Shown piece after piece: positions 1 to 11,100 of a stretch of 35,000 nt of DNA. The stretch covers positions 25,199,255 to 25,234,254 of the forward strand of contig CM022670.1 in the NCBI GenBank assembly GCA_012295275.1. Reading direction: 5' to 3'. Position 1 is the stretch's first letter. Every line of letters begins with the position of its first letter. The position numbers were made by a program, and so were the translations under genes. The stretch comes from Chrysomallon squamiferum (Eukaryota > Mollusca > Gastropoda > Neomphalida > Peltospiridae). The notes beneath the pieces were generated by a model. The model was not told the DNA's origin. It did not search any database and saw only the letters and a list, made by a program, of their open reading frames with translations.

Positions 1-243
1 CAAGCGTTACCATATCCGAATAAACATGTGCCCTGTTTCCTGTTTCTCTCAGATAAGCTGTCGTTTTCAAGGACGACTTGGAACGAAAGTGTCGCTCATT
101 GTTCATTTAGTGTAAATATAGACACGATTAGTTCAAGAGATCTATTTCAGTATCTCAGTGTGTGTCTGTGTGTGTCTGTCTGTGTGCGTGCGTGCGCACT
201 CTGTGACAATGTATATGTGCCATAATACATACATACATAAAAT
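1..243. other. left edge: no gene established; GT-rich tract
   Basis: A pyrimidine-rich stretch ending TTTCTCTCAG at about 51 looks like a + strand 3' splice site, and a frame stays open after it into a GTGTGTCT tract (about 158-198). No recognisable protein motif follows, so I do not call an exon. Confidence 0.3.
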
Positions 244-305
244 ATTATTAGACCATATAAACACCTAAAAATACGAATGTGTGTGTATTTATCTGGTCTA
301 ATAAT
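244..305. repeat. inverted repeat, 12-bp perfect arms
   Basis: ATTATTAGACCA (244-255) pairs with TGGTCTAATAAT (294-305). Pairing continues inward (ATAAA against TTTAT) with one mismatch, giving arms of about 18-20 bp and a loop of about 30 nt. It could be a small hairpin or a short MITE remnant; no target-site duplication is evident. Confidence 0.7.
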
Positions 306-900
306 TTTTCTTTATTATTTATTTTTATTTCATATACACAAACAGCCACATAGATACAGACAGAAAGACAGATAAATAGATATATGAAAGTCTGTCATGG
401 AGAAAATATTGTTCGATGGTGATACGAATTAATGAAGAAATAAATTACAGAATAGTAACACAAGTTATCAATATCTGAAAACAATATATTTTAAATGAAA
501 TAGAGCCCCGTAATTTCTAATAGAAATAAAATACTATTTAGCTCGGAGTTTTTTTTATGCAACTCTACCAGAACAATTAGAGAAGAAGGAGAAGAAGAAG
601 AAGAAGAAGACGACGAAAAGAGGAATAATAAAAAATTTAAAAAGAAAGACAATCATTTCGGTCTCCTATAATATATTAATCTTTTGTAAGACCTGATAAA
701 ATTTATACTGATAATTTAAAATTATGACACTGCAAAAATGGTAACTGTGGTTGATATCCAGGCCAGTTTGGCACTCAATACAAAATGACATAATGTAGCT
801 AATTTAGGTAAATTCATGCATAATATATACAGATCTATGAAAAATATAATTCAATATATAAACAAACAACCATTAATAAATGAAAGTATCAATAAATAAA
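306..900. other. AT-rich DNA, no gene seen
   Basis: Non-coding in appearance. It contains an imperfect (GAA)n tract at about 581-613 and the start of an (AAAT)n run at about 890-912. No exon-like or RNA-like structure was recognised. Confidence 0.5.
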
Positions 901-927
901 TAAATAAATAAAAGAATAATAACTTAC

Positions 928-975
928 CATTTTTGATTTCGTAGCGGCTTAGAATGACTGAATATATTTTGAAAC
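928..975 (-). other. possible 48-nt exon
   Basis: On the minus strand TTCTATAG precedes 975 as an acceptor and ATG|GTAAGTT follows 928 as a near-consensus donor. Two of the three frames are open across it. If the upstream promoter candidate is real, the ATG that ends this segment could be a start codon interrupted by the intron. No downstream partner exon was recognised, so this rests on splice signals alone. Confidence 0.25.
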
Positions 976-1128
976 CTATAGAATTAAAAAAAATATAAAA
1001 TAATTCTGTCTCTTCAGCTGATAAAAAAAAAAATAACACTCTGAAGGTCCGAGTCAAGATGTAGAGAATTCCCCCAGTGGACGGGAATCAAGATGTCACA
1101 GCCGAACACGCACACAGTCTAGATTCAC

Positions 1129-1184
1129 CTGTCCCGGGACTGCTGACTAGTGACCACCAGCCGCCAGAAATGTTGCGTTATATA
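1129..1184 (-). promoter_or_regulatory. possible minus-strand TATA promoter and leader exon
   Basis: TATATAA on the minus strand (1184-1178) lies inside a GC-richer island (about 1060-1345). A start about 30 bases downstream would give a short leader ending at CGGGACAG|GTGAAT (exon edge 1129). The local composition change and the TATA-donor spacing support it. There is no coding support. Confidence 0.25.
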
Positions 1185-1436
1185 CACAAGTGAGCGCGTC
1201 ATTGCGCCACCAACAGGATATGACCTGATAACCCTCTTCTGATGACAACATGATTGTTATATTCTGTGGTATCACTTAACAACTACGTTTTCCAGTTTGC
1301 CGGTGTCAAGCTTTGCCTGGCTCTGGAAATGCAGCTGTTGTAGATTGGAATGACTTGTCCTGTAACAATGTATGCTTGTTTATCTGAATTCAGTTTGTTA
1401 TTTTGCGCGTATCCATTTCTTCGGTCGGAATTAGTA

Positions 1437-1443
<7 letters not shown>

Positions 1444-1491
<48 letters not shown>
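1444..1491. repeat. (TG)24 microsatellite
   Basis: Uninterrupted TG dinucleotides in the left flank. Confidence 0.97.
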
Positions 1492-1493
<2 letters not shown>

Positions 1494-1825
1494 TTTATAA
1501 ATGATTAGTTCACTTGACTTCTTTTTTTTAAAATTATTATTATTTTTTTGTTTTAACATATTACATCACAGTGTGATAACTGTAGAAATAACAATATTGT
1601 TATATATTATTTTCTAGGTTATAGAACAAGACTTTTGGTTTAAAACAGTTTTAATAATCTTTTCATATAAACATGAGCTCATTACGGTAAAAACATTCAC
1701 ACATGGCGATACGTGCTCGTTAATTTTCTCGGATTAGACCTTGGAATATTAATCATTGTATTTTAGTCCGTGCCATACTTGGTGTGTAGGTATGAATGTC
1801 TCAGAGAAAGAGAAAGAGCGATAAA

Positions 1826-1830
<5 letters not shown>

Positions 1831-1884
<54 letters not shown>
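1831..1884. repeat. (GA)27 microsatellite
   Basis: Uninterrupted GA dinucleotides, preceded by an imperfect AGAGAAAGAG stretch. Confidence 0.97.
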
Positions 1885-1887
<3 letters not shown>

Positions 1888-2958
1888 AAACGACCTGACA
1901 GAAACAGTCAGGTAAATGTCGCATGAAAATTTACGTTTGCACTCAAAAATAAACTTATCTATTCTCCTTTACTTTTGCAATTGTCTAATATTCTTTTGAG
2001 TCTACTTTAGGAGAAGTGTAATTTAATATTTGCGAAATTAATACACCCTGATAATATCTTTAGCTGACACTGTTTAAAATAATACGATTTTAAATCTGAT
2101 GTAAATCAGTCAACGCGTACACTTTACACACTTCAACACTTCATTTAAAAACACAGATATTTTAAAGAATAGTTTAGCGTTTTTGTTGAAAGGCTTTGCA
2201 AAATTTACAGTTCGTTAACTGTTCTTTGAAAATAACGATTTGGCTGTTGTCGTTTAACGTTCTCGAAATGTCTCGTAGATTTATATAAATCTTCATCTTG
2301 ATTCAGCTTGCTGGCATTCAACGGTTTTGCTGTTTGAATTCTTCATCGAACTGAAAAAGAAGATTATAATACATTTTTTTTTTTTTTTTTTTAATTTAGT
2401 TTTTTAAACTCCATATAATTGATATTCATATTTTCATTCGTAATAAAATGGGAATAACATTAACGTATATTTGAAAAGTTCCAAATTTGATCTTACTAGG
2501 ACAAAATAAAATATTTTAAAAGCACCATGAAACATATCAAGAATTTAAAATAAATATAAAAGTCAGCAGTGTTATCAAAAGACAACTCAGTTTAAAACAT
2601 TTTAATTCATATAAATTCTACACTAAATACACGTACAACTCGACAGATAATCATTTAAACAACAAACTAAACATTGAAAAAGAAACGGTCTTTGAGTTCT
2701 GAAAAATTTCTTCTGAAGGTCAGCTTTCACTTTAAGATGCGATTACTTACTTAAAGGCGGATTTTAAAAAAAATATTTTTTTCTGTGGGGAGCTACTCAG
2801 TTTTACCTAGATCCATAACTAGCATAAAAAGGAGGGGGGGTGAAGAACAATAGAAAAAAAATAAAAAAAATAAAAGAAAGAGAAATAATAATACTAAAAA
2901 TAATAATAACATAAAATAAATAAAATGAAAATATACTCATTCATGCAAAAAAGACTGA

Positions 2959-2959
<1 letters not shown>
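1885..2959. other. AT-rich DNA without a recognised gene
   Basis: It contains a T19 tract (2374-2392) and an A-rich low-complexity zone (about 2830-2935). One strong acceptor-like sequence on the minus strand (TTCTTTTTCAG, about 2343-2353) opens a frame of about 19 codons before a stop. That frame is phase-compatible with the LRR gene but lies 26 kb away and has no family similarity. Confidence 0.5.

Positions 2960-3019
<60 letters not shown>
2960..3019. repeat. poly(A)60 tract at the left edge of the macrosatellite
   Basis: An uninterrupted run of 60 A. Sequence resembling the A block of module 2 begins within about 50 bp to its right (TTCGAGT...AGCAAGGAGTTA), so it sits close to the outer boundary of the array. 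Confidence 0.95.
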
Positions 3020-3021
<2 letters not shown>

Positions 3022-3039
3022 AGGAAAGAAAAAGCCACT

Positions 3040-4330
3040 CTAGCTACACGAAAACCCAAAATACATTCGAGTTTAAAATATCTTTACAACAAAACGTTAT
3101 TCTAGCGAGAGCTTCAGCAAGGAGTTAAAACTCTATTAGTCCTTATCTACGTAAGGCATAATCTTGATATTAAATCAGATGTTGATAACAGTAGATATAA
3201 AAAACATCGTAAATGTTGCTAAATTTACATTTTACACCATTTTTATTATCAGGATAATGTAATGTTGTTTTCATTTGTTGCTTATTTTTGTAAATTTGTT
3301 CAATAATTTAGGTGCTTGATTAAATTTAATTTTCAGAACAATAGATTTGTTTGCATCATTTTCATTCAACTGTTTTTACAGTGATTGTCAGTAAATCTTC
3401 TAATGCTGCTGTTCAATGTAAATAAGATTCTTTCTTTACCTGTAATATCACAGGATGTTTGATTAAAACAACAGGTGTTTTCTGGGAAAATAAAAGAATT
3501 TGTGAAAGGAATGTACAACAAGTGCCTGAGAACCGACTGAAAGTGTAAGATTACACTCGTGTAAATGTAACCAAAGCCAGATTCAAATCAAACTAAATCA
3601 GCAAATTTACTGTTATTATTAGTATTGATGGATGAAGGATTTAGTTAATAAATTTGAAATGCTTCCCGAATATGGTAAATGTAAACAAACATTATATTAT
3701 TGCTGGCAGAAGGGAGTTATTACATAATTAAGACTCATTCAGATGGAAAGAGGAGAATTTTAACAACTTGCAGCCGTTATTTTGAAACCTGTTACGATAT
3801 TTCGTCTAAAATGAAATATTCATCGACGATACCAATTTTGCAAGCAGTAGGCGCCATGGAGATTTATATCACGGTAACGATAAATTAGAGTCTTTATAAT
3901 TAAACAAACAAAACAAAGCGCTGTTTATTTTTACTATTTATTAATTAACTTTTTAAAATCATTTTTCATAATATCTGAGATGTAAATTTAAAGATAATAC
4001 AATTTTTGAAAATGAATACGTATGTAAAAAGCATCGATTAACTTTGTTTCTGACGTCATCATTTCCCAGAACGAAATAGGACGCAAATAATTGATTGACG
4101 TCATTCACAACAAACACACAGTTGCGGTTTGGGCAGGGCAGAGTATTTCACCTCGTGATTGTAGTTTGAACAAGAGAATATTTCTGTAAGTTAAACATTT
4201 CTTTATAGACGAAAAATATAAACTGAAAATTACTCGTTCTGACACACTATTTACTGTATTATAAGATTTAAAATCAAAATAATATTCTTGGAGAGACATA
4301 TTTTCACGAAACGTTTGGGTATATGTTTTT
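3040..4330. repeat. A block, module 1
   Basis: The most diverged A copy, homologous to 9780-10770. It retains the paired TGACGTCA palindromes (4051-4058 and 4096-4103) and the conserved last 270 bp. It has lost the AAAATGGCGCC and TATATAA motifs: the homologous position reads GGCGCCATGGAG and TTTATATCAC. A short frame at 3700-3888 is broken in the other copies. Confidence 0.85.
4051..4103. promoter_or_regulatory. paired CRE-like TGACGTCA palindromes, module 1
   Basis: Two perfect 8-bp palindromes (4051-4058, 4096-4103), starts 45 bp apart. TGACGTCA is the consensus site of CREB/ATF bZIP factors in animals. Binding here is inference. Confidence 0.6.
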
Positions 4331-4690
4331 GCATTCTAGAGAGAGAGGATGGGGATATACATGCGTATGTGGAAGATAAAGTGCATGTGCATGGTTATGT
4401 GTGTTGATGTGTGGGTATGCATGCGAATATGAAAGTAGGAGTGGGTGTATACGTTTGTATGTGTAAGAATGTGGGTATATATTTTTGTGTTGTAGACTCA
4501 AAAGTTGGGTATATAAATGTATTTGTGGAAAAGTGTGTATGTGCACTTGCAAGGCTATGTGTGTTGCTGTGTGGGTATGCATGCCAATGTGAAAGTAGGA
4601 GTGGGTATATACGTGTGTAAATGCAAGAAAGTGTGGTTATATGGTTTGGGGTTTTCAGACAGAGAGAATGGGAGTATATATGTGTAAATT
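4330..4690. repeat. G array, module 1, about two units
   Basis: GT-rich units of about 160 bp. Landmarks are GTGTGGGTATGCATGC (about 4409 and 4569) and TAGGAGTGGGTATATACG. Minus-strand His/Thr-rich frames here are translations of the repeat. Confidence 0.85.
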
Positions 4691-7600
4691 TGTGGAAAAG
4701 ACAGTGTGCATGTTTGATAGGGTTGGGTAAGTAGGCTAAAATTAAATATGTGGTAGGTATAGGAGTGGAAAAGACAGTGTGCATATGAGTCAGGGTGGGT
4801 AACTAGGCTAATGTTAAAGAAGTAGTGGGTATATATGTGAAAAAGACAGTGTCATTTGAGTTAGGGTGGGTAACTAGGGTAATGACAGAGATGTAGTAGG
4901 TATATATGAGTGGGAAGGATAGTATACATGTGACCTAAGGTGAGGAAAAACGTTCAAGATTTCATGGGTATATGTGTGGAAAAGACAGTGTGCATGTGAG
5001 TTAGGAGGGGTAAGTAGGCTAATGTTAAACATGTAGTAGGTATACGTGTGGAAAAGAGAGTGTGCACGTGACCCAAGGTGGGTAAAAAGGCTAATATTAA
5101 AGATGTAGTAAGTAAATGTGTGGAAAAAACAGTGTGCAAGTCAGTTAGGGTGGGTAAGTAGGCTAATGTTACAGATATAGTTTCTATATGTGTGGGAAAG
5201 ACAATGTGGATGTGAGTTAGTATCGGTAACTTGCCTAATGTTAAAGATGTAGTGGGTGTTTGTGTGGAAAAGACAGTTTGCTTGTGAGTCAGGAGGGGTA
5301 AATGGGATTAGGTTAAGTGTGTAGCTGGTTATGCGTGCAAAAGACAGTGTGTATATGAGTTAGGGTGCATAAGTAGGCTAAGGGTTGAGGTTAAAGAAGT
5401 AGAGGGTATATGTTTGGAATTGATAGTGTGCATATACTTTAGGCTGGGTAAGTAGGCTAATGTTAAATATGTAGTAGGTATAGGTGTGTGTAAAACAGTG
5501 TACGTGACGTAAGGTTGGTAAACAGGGTAATGTTAAAGATGTAGTGGGTACCTGTGTAGAAAATACAGTGTGGAGTTCAGCTAGGATTGTTAAATAGACT
5601 AATTTTAAAGATGTAGTGCCTTAATGTTTGGAAAAGACAGTGTGCATTAGAGTCAGGATGGGTAAGGAGGATAACGTTAAAGATGTAGTAGGTATAGGTG
5701 TGGGAAAAACAGTGTGTACGTGATATAGGGTTGGTAAATAGGCTAATGTTATAGATGCAGTGGATGTATGTGTAGAGAATACGGTGTGGACGTGAGCTAG
5801 GGTGGGTAAGTAGGCTAATTTTAAAAATGTTGTGCGTTAATATTTGGAAAAGACAGTGTGCATATGAGTTAGGTTGGGTAACAAGTCTAATGATAGAGAT
5901 GTAGTAGGTATGGGTGTGGGAAAGACAGTGTGCACATGAATAAGAGTGGGAAAGTGGGCTAATGTTAAAGATGTAGTGGGTAAATGTTTAGAAAAGACAG
6001 TGTGCATTAGAGTCAGGATGGGTAAGTAGGCTAATGTTAAAGATGTAGTATGTATATGTGTGCGTATGACAGTGTGCACGTTTGTTAGGGTGTGTAAGTA
6101 GACTAATGTTAAAGATGTAGTTGGTGTACGTGTGGAAAAGACAGTGAGTATGTGAGTCAGGATGGGTAAGTAGGCTAATGTTAAAGATGTAGTGGGTATG
6201 TGTGTGCAAAAGACAGGGGGCATATGAGGTAACTAGGTAGCAAGGCTACAGATATGGTTTTTATGTGTGTGGGAAAGACAATGTGGATGTGAATTTTGGT
6301 GGGTAATAAGGCTAATGTTGAAGATATAGTAGGTATATAAGTGCAGAGGACAATGCATATGTGACTTTGGGTGGGTAATTAGGTTAATGTTACAGATATA
6401 GTTTTTATATGTGTGGAAAAGACAATGTGGATGTGAATTTTGGTGGGTAATAGGGCTAATGTTAAGATGTAGTAGGTATATGTGTGAGAAAACAGTGTGC
6501 TCGTGAGTTAGGGTAGGGAAATAGTTTAATGTTAAAGAACTAGTGGGTATATGTTTGGAAAAGATAGTGTACATAGTGAAAGATGTAGTGGGTATATGTG
6601 TGGGAATGACAGTGTGCACGTGAGGTAGGGTGGGTAAGTACGCTAATTTTAAATATGTAGTGGGTACCTGTGTAGAAAATACAGTGTGGAGTTCAGCTAG
6701 GATTGTTAAACAGGCTAACTGTAAAGATGTAGTGCCTTATTGTTTGGAAAAGACAGTATGCATATGAGTTAGGGTGGGTAACAAGGCTAATGATAGAGAT
6801 GTAGTATGTGTGTGAAAGAGAGTCTCCTAATGAGTAAGAGTGTGGAAGTGAGCTAATGTTAAAGATGTAGTGGGTATATGTTTAGAAAAGACAGTGTGCA
6901 TGTGAGTCAGGATGGGTAAGTAGGCTAATGTTAAAGATGTAGTATGTATATGTGTGGAAAAGACAGCTTGCATGTGAGTCAGGATGGGTAAGTAGGCTAA
7001 TGTTAAATATGTAGTAGGTATAGGTGTGGGTAAAACAAAGTACGTGACGTAAGGGTGGTAAACAGGCTATTGTCTAAGATGCAGTGGGTACCTGTGTAGA
7101 AAATACAGTGTAGAGTTCAGCTAGGGTGGGTAAATAGGCTAATTTTAAAGGTTTAATGCGTTAATGTTTGGAAAAGACAGTGTGCATATGAGTAAGAGTT
7201 GGTAAGTTGGCTGATGTTAAAGATGTAGTTGGTAATGTTTTAAAAAGATGTGCATTAGTTGGATGTGTGTAATGTGTGGTATATGTGTGTCGAAAGACAG
7301 TTTGTAGATGTTAATGTTGTTAAAGGGTAGGTGTAAAAAAACAGTGTGGAAAGTCAGTTAGGGTGGGTAAGTAGGCTAATGTTAAAGATGTAGTAGGTGT
7401 TTGTTTGGTTATTGTCGGTAAAAATGCAGAAAGAGTTCTTTGGGTATATGTGTGGAAAGGACAGATTGTTTGAGTCAGGATGGGTAAGTGGGATAATCTT
7501 AAAGACAGTGTAGATGTTAGTTGGTTTAATGTTAAAGATGTAGAGGGTGTTTGTTTGGAAAAGAGACAGTGTGTATATGAGTTTATGTGTGCAAAAGACA

Positions 7601-8010
7601 GTGTGTATATGAGTTAGGGTGTGTAACTTGGCTAGTGTTAAGGATGTAGTGTGTATATGTGTGGAAAAGACAGTGTTCCTGTGAGGTAGGATAGACTAAT
7701 GTTAAATATGTAGTAGGTATATGTGTGGGAAATACATTGTGCATGTGTTTAGATTGGGTAAGTAGACTAATGTTAAAGATGTAGTGTGTATATGTGTGGG
7801 AAAGACAGTGTGCATCTGAGTTAGGATGGGTAAGTAGGCTAATGTTAAAGGTGTAGTGTGTATATGTGTGGGAAAGACAGTGTGCATCTGATTCATGATG
7901 GGTAAGTAGGCTAATGTTAAAGGTGTAGTGGGTATATTTGTGGGAAAGACAGTGTGCATGTGATTCATGATGGGTAAGTAGGCTAATGTTAAAGATGTAG
8001 TGGGTATGAA
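4690..8010. repeat. M minisatellite, module 1, about 45 units of about 72 bp
   Basis: Each unit carries in order GTAGTGGGTATATGTGTGG, GACAGTGTGCA, GTTAGGGTGGGTAAGTAGG and CTAATGTTAAAGAT. Period is exactly 72 bp where units are clean (GACAG at 7804, 7876, 7948) but indels are common elsewhere. Higher-order variants recur: units with GGGTACCTGTGTAGAAAA at about 5547, 6661 and 7087, and a unit with ACGTGACGTAAGG at about 5500 and 7040. Minus-strand frames up to 128 codons reflect the multiple-of-three unit and are interrupted by indels. Confidence 0.93.
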
Positions 8011-8217
8011 GAGGGGTGGTTGTGATGTTTGTGGAGAAGAGTTTTAAAAGTTGATTAATACTACTGAAATAATGTAAGATCGTTTTATTTTAAAGTATTG
8101 TTAAGGAATTGTTAGTAGTTTGCTTTAAGTGCTGTATTTATAATTATTTCTAACTCGTGGTAGATTTAAATTCAGTGTTTCGTGAAGAGTATGAATGTCG
8201 AGGAATAATTAGTCTGT

Positions 8218-8263
8218 AACCTTCCGTGACTCTGCCTTGACCTCAACTGTGTGTTGGAAGGTT
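8218..8263. other. conserved hairpin of the C block, module 1
   Basis: AACCTTCC (8218-8225) and GGAAGGTT (8256-8263) form a perfect 8-bp stem around a 30-nt loop. The same arms occur in modules 2, 4 and 5; in module 3 the right arm is mutated. Confidence 0.55.
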
Positions 8264-8986
8264 CAAAATCGGATTTTTAGTTTTTGAATTCTTTTATGAA
8301 ACTTGGCATATATATTTATTATCTTTAAATATCCGATTTCTTTTATTTTGATGAACTGCATAAATCTGCGTCGAAATTATTTTAGTATTTTTTATGTTTA
8401 GGTCGACGTTTCTAAATATATTTATTCACAGTATATGACACAAGAACTCTACTTATATTTTATGGCATTAAAGAAATATATTTCTGTGCATTATTAAATT
8501 CATTGATTAAACAAGATGCATTTTTTTTTCATAATTTAGGATTCAGATAATTTGATAAGTAATGTTGATGGTTCACTGAATAAATAAGAAAATTTATTTT
8601 TTATTTAATTTTCTGTGTTCTTTAATGAAATGTGAAATTACAATGTAAATCAGAAATGCATAGTTATATACAGATGAATTAATAGTTGCGTGAGTGAAAT
8701 GAAGGGAAAGGTGAAATGAAAATATTAATTTTATAATTTCTTCTTATAAAGAAATCAGAAATGTAGATAAATCTTATTAAATAAATTAAATAAACAAATA
8801 AATAAATAAATAAACAAATAATAAATAAATAAATAAATAAATAAATAAATATATAAATGTTTTTAAAAATATTTTCAAATGATTTCTCTGTGTCGTATAC
8901 TTTGAACCAAATTTGGATAAGTATCATTCCTCACCAATTAATCTTTAACAAAAATATTTCATAATTTAAACAAAGTAAGAATTTTT

Positions 8987-9106
8987 GTACCTAAAATGCA
9001 GCGACAAGGAGTCACCTGGTGAGTGATGACACCCCCACCTCAGTGTGGCTAATACGGGAACTCATACTTGAAAATGAGCTACCGGGGGACTGTTCACCTT
9101 AGGTAC
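8987..9106. repeat. 120-bp conserved element, copy 1
   Basis: Begins GTACCTAA and ends TTAGGTAC, its inverted complement. It contains the near-palindrome TCACCTGGTGA (9012-9022) and a second potential stem CTCAT/ATGAG around ACTTGAAA. Identical over all 120 bases to the copy at 28124-28243. Identity is unknown: a small MITE, a SINE part or a structured RNA gene are all possible. Confidence 0.85.
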
Positions 9107-9779
9107 AGAACAAAATAGCAGAAGTATGTGTATGCGTGCATAACATTTTATTTGTAAATCTCTCTCTCTCTCTCTCTTTATATATATATATATTAAATAC
9201 TGTATTAATATAGGATATATATATATATATATATATGTATGTATTTAATTCATATAATAAATAGTATTTAATTATTTTTATTATAAATGATAGGAAATGC
9301 ATAAAAAGAAAATTATATATTCAATTTTGTATCTTGATAAAAAAAGAAATCTTTCTGAATGAAACACTCATCTACCTAAATTTCTTTCTTCACAAGTCAT
9401 TATTATTATTATTATTATTATTATTCTTACTTATATTTTTATTATTGTTGTTATTATTATTACCATTATTATTATTATTGTTATTGTTATTACTATTATC
9501 ATCATTTTTGTTTTAATTAGCTAATACTGTGTTCTTATTAACTTAGTCCTTTTATGTAAGATTAATTAAATTAGGTACGTTTGTTTTGCCCATAAAAAAA
9601 TAATAACTCTCCTCTCATTTTATGTACACCTTGATTTGAATATGGTCAGTAAAAAAGATACGCTTCTCATAATGATATGTAATTATCTGAGTATTTCATA
9701 ACTCCATAAAGAAAATGTGGTTACTATATCAAACTGGAAAGAAAAAATGAGCTAGAAATACTTTTATTTTATGTTAAAT

Positions 9780-10770
9780 AGGCAAAGAGTAGAATGGTTA
9801 CCACTAAAAAGGTATTCGAGTCAAAACTACAGCGAGGAATTACAAACTGTTAGACTTTATCTATAATTCTGTGATTTAAAACTTTCTCTGCTTGTAATAT
9901 GACACGGGTGTCTGATTAAAATAACACGTACTTACAAATGTCTTTTCAATAAATGGCTGAGAACCGACTTTAACTGCAAGATTACGCTCGTGTAAAAATG
10001 TAAACAAGGTAGAATCAAATAAAAGTAAATCAGTAAATTTATTATTCATATTCATATTCATATTATTATTATTTAACAGAATATATGACGGAGTTTAAAT
10101 TTGAAATGGTTACCAAATATGGTAAATGTAAACAAACATTATATTATCGTTGTCATAAGATACTAATTACAAAATAAGACTTATTCAGATGGAAAGAGGA
10201 GCACTTTAACAACCTGCAGACGTTTACATCGAGTCCTGTTTAGGAGGTTTTTATGATATTTTTGTCTAAAATGAAAAACTGTTCAGAGATGATACATGCT
10301 TTGCAAGCACACGGCGCCATTTTGGTTTATATAACGGTAACAATAAATTAGATTCTTTACAACTAGATAAGCATAGAAAGCAATGTTTATTTTTATTATT
10401 TGTTTATTTTCATTTATAAATTATTATTCATAATATCTAAGGTATAAATTTAAAGGTCGTACAATATTTGAAAATAAATACGAATGTAAAAAGCGTCGAT
10501 TAACTTTGTTTCTGACGTCATCATTCACCCAGAACGAAATAGGACGTCAATAATTGATTGACGTCACAGATAAGACCCACACAGTTGCGGTTTGGGCAGA
10601 GCAGAGTATTTCACCCCGTGATTGTAGTTTGAAGAAGAGAATATTTCTGTAAGTTAAATATTTCTTTATAGAAGAAAAATATTAATTGAAAATTACTCGT
10701 TCTGAAACACTATTTACTATATTATAAGATTTAAATTCAAACTAATATTCTTCGAGAGACATATTTTCTC
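9780..10770. repeat. A block, module 2
   Basis: The longest well-preserved A copy. It includes GGCGCCATTTTG (10313-10324), TTTATATAA (10326-10334) and the TGACGTCA pair. The boundary with the preceding C block is gradual and is set by comparison with modules 1 and 3. Confidence 0.85.
10313..10566. promoter_or_regulatory. promoter-like cassette, module 2
   Basis: GGCGCCATTTTG (reverse complement CAAAATGGCGCC, close to the YY1 consensus), TTTATATAA directly after it, then TGACGTCA at 10513-10520 and 10559-10566 (46 bp apart) with a GACGTCAA half-site between. Whether it drives transcription is inference. Confidence 0.45.
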
Positions 10771-10789
10771 GAAACGCTTGGGTATCTGC

Positions 10790-11100
10790 ACACTGACTTA
10801 GTATAGTAGAGGGAGAGGATGAGTATATACATGCGTATGTGGAATGAGGAGTGGGTATACACGTTTGTATGTGTAAGAATACGGGTATATGTTTCTGTTT
10901 TGTAGACTCAAAAGTTGGGAATATAGATGTGTTTGTGGAAAAGTGTGCATGTGCATGTGCATGGCTATGTGTGTTGTTGTTTGGGTATGCATGCGAATGT
11001 GAAAGGAGTGGGCAAATACGAGTGTAAATGTAAGAAAATGTGGCTATATGTTTTGGAGTTTTCAGACAGAGAGAATGGGTGTATACATGTGTAAATTTGT
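10790..11100. repeat. G array, module 2, about two units
   Basis: Same GT-rich unit as in module 1, with closely similar variants (GTAGACTCAAAAGTTGGG occurs in both). This indicates that modules 1 and 2 are sister copies. Confidence 0.85.

Larger units (their letters stand above)
8010..9780. repeat. C block, module 1
   Basis: AT-rich, full-length C copy. It holds the AACCTTCC/GGAAGGTT hairpin (8218-8263), an (AAAT)n tract (about 8778-8850), the 120-bp conserved element (8987-9106), then (CT)n, (TA)n and (ATT)n tracts (about 9158-9510). No gene was recognised. Confidence 0.85.

Noticed and set aside
28-225. 65-codon + strand frame at the left edge
   Set aside because: It ends in a GT-repeat translation. 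Only the acceptor-like TTTCTCTCAG is suggestive, and no domain is recognisable.
1236-1260. CTGATGA at about 1237 as a hammerhead core
   Set aside because: No paired stem II with GAAA follows at a usable distance.
2285-2343. Distant terminal exon of the LRR gene (acceptor TTCTTTTTCAG, about 19 codons to a stop)
   Set aside because: The phase fits, but it lies 26 kb from exon 10 across the whole macrosatellite and resembles no part of the family.
2925-3128. Lys-rich frame across the poly(A) tract
   Set aside because: It is the translation of 60 A residues.
3700-3888. 62-codon + strand frame in the module 1 A block
   Set aside because: The homologous sequence in modules 2-5 is shifted by indels and not open.
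5837-6223. 128-codon minus-strand frames with a 24-residue repeat containing THIPTTSLTLAYLP
   Set aside because: The 72-bp unit is a multiple of three, so any open unit yields a repeated peptide. Indels of 1-2 bp are frequent along the array and no long continuous protein results.
9012-9040. TGATGA in the 120-bp element as part of a hammerhead ribozyme
   Set aside because: The core needs CUGANGA followed by a stem and GAAA. The base before TGATGA is G and no correctly placed GAAA and helix set was found.
9039-9094. Resemblance of part of the 120-bp element (GGGAACTC... to GGGGGACTG) to the 3' half of U1 snRNA
   Set aside because: The shared words are short and from memory. There is no Sm site and no ACUUACCUG-type 5' end. 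A covariance search would settle it.
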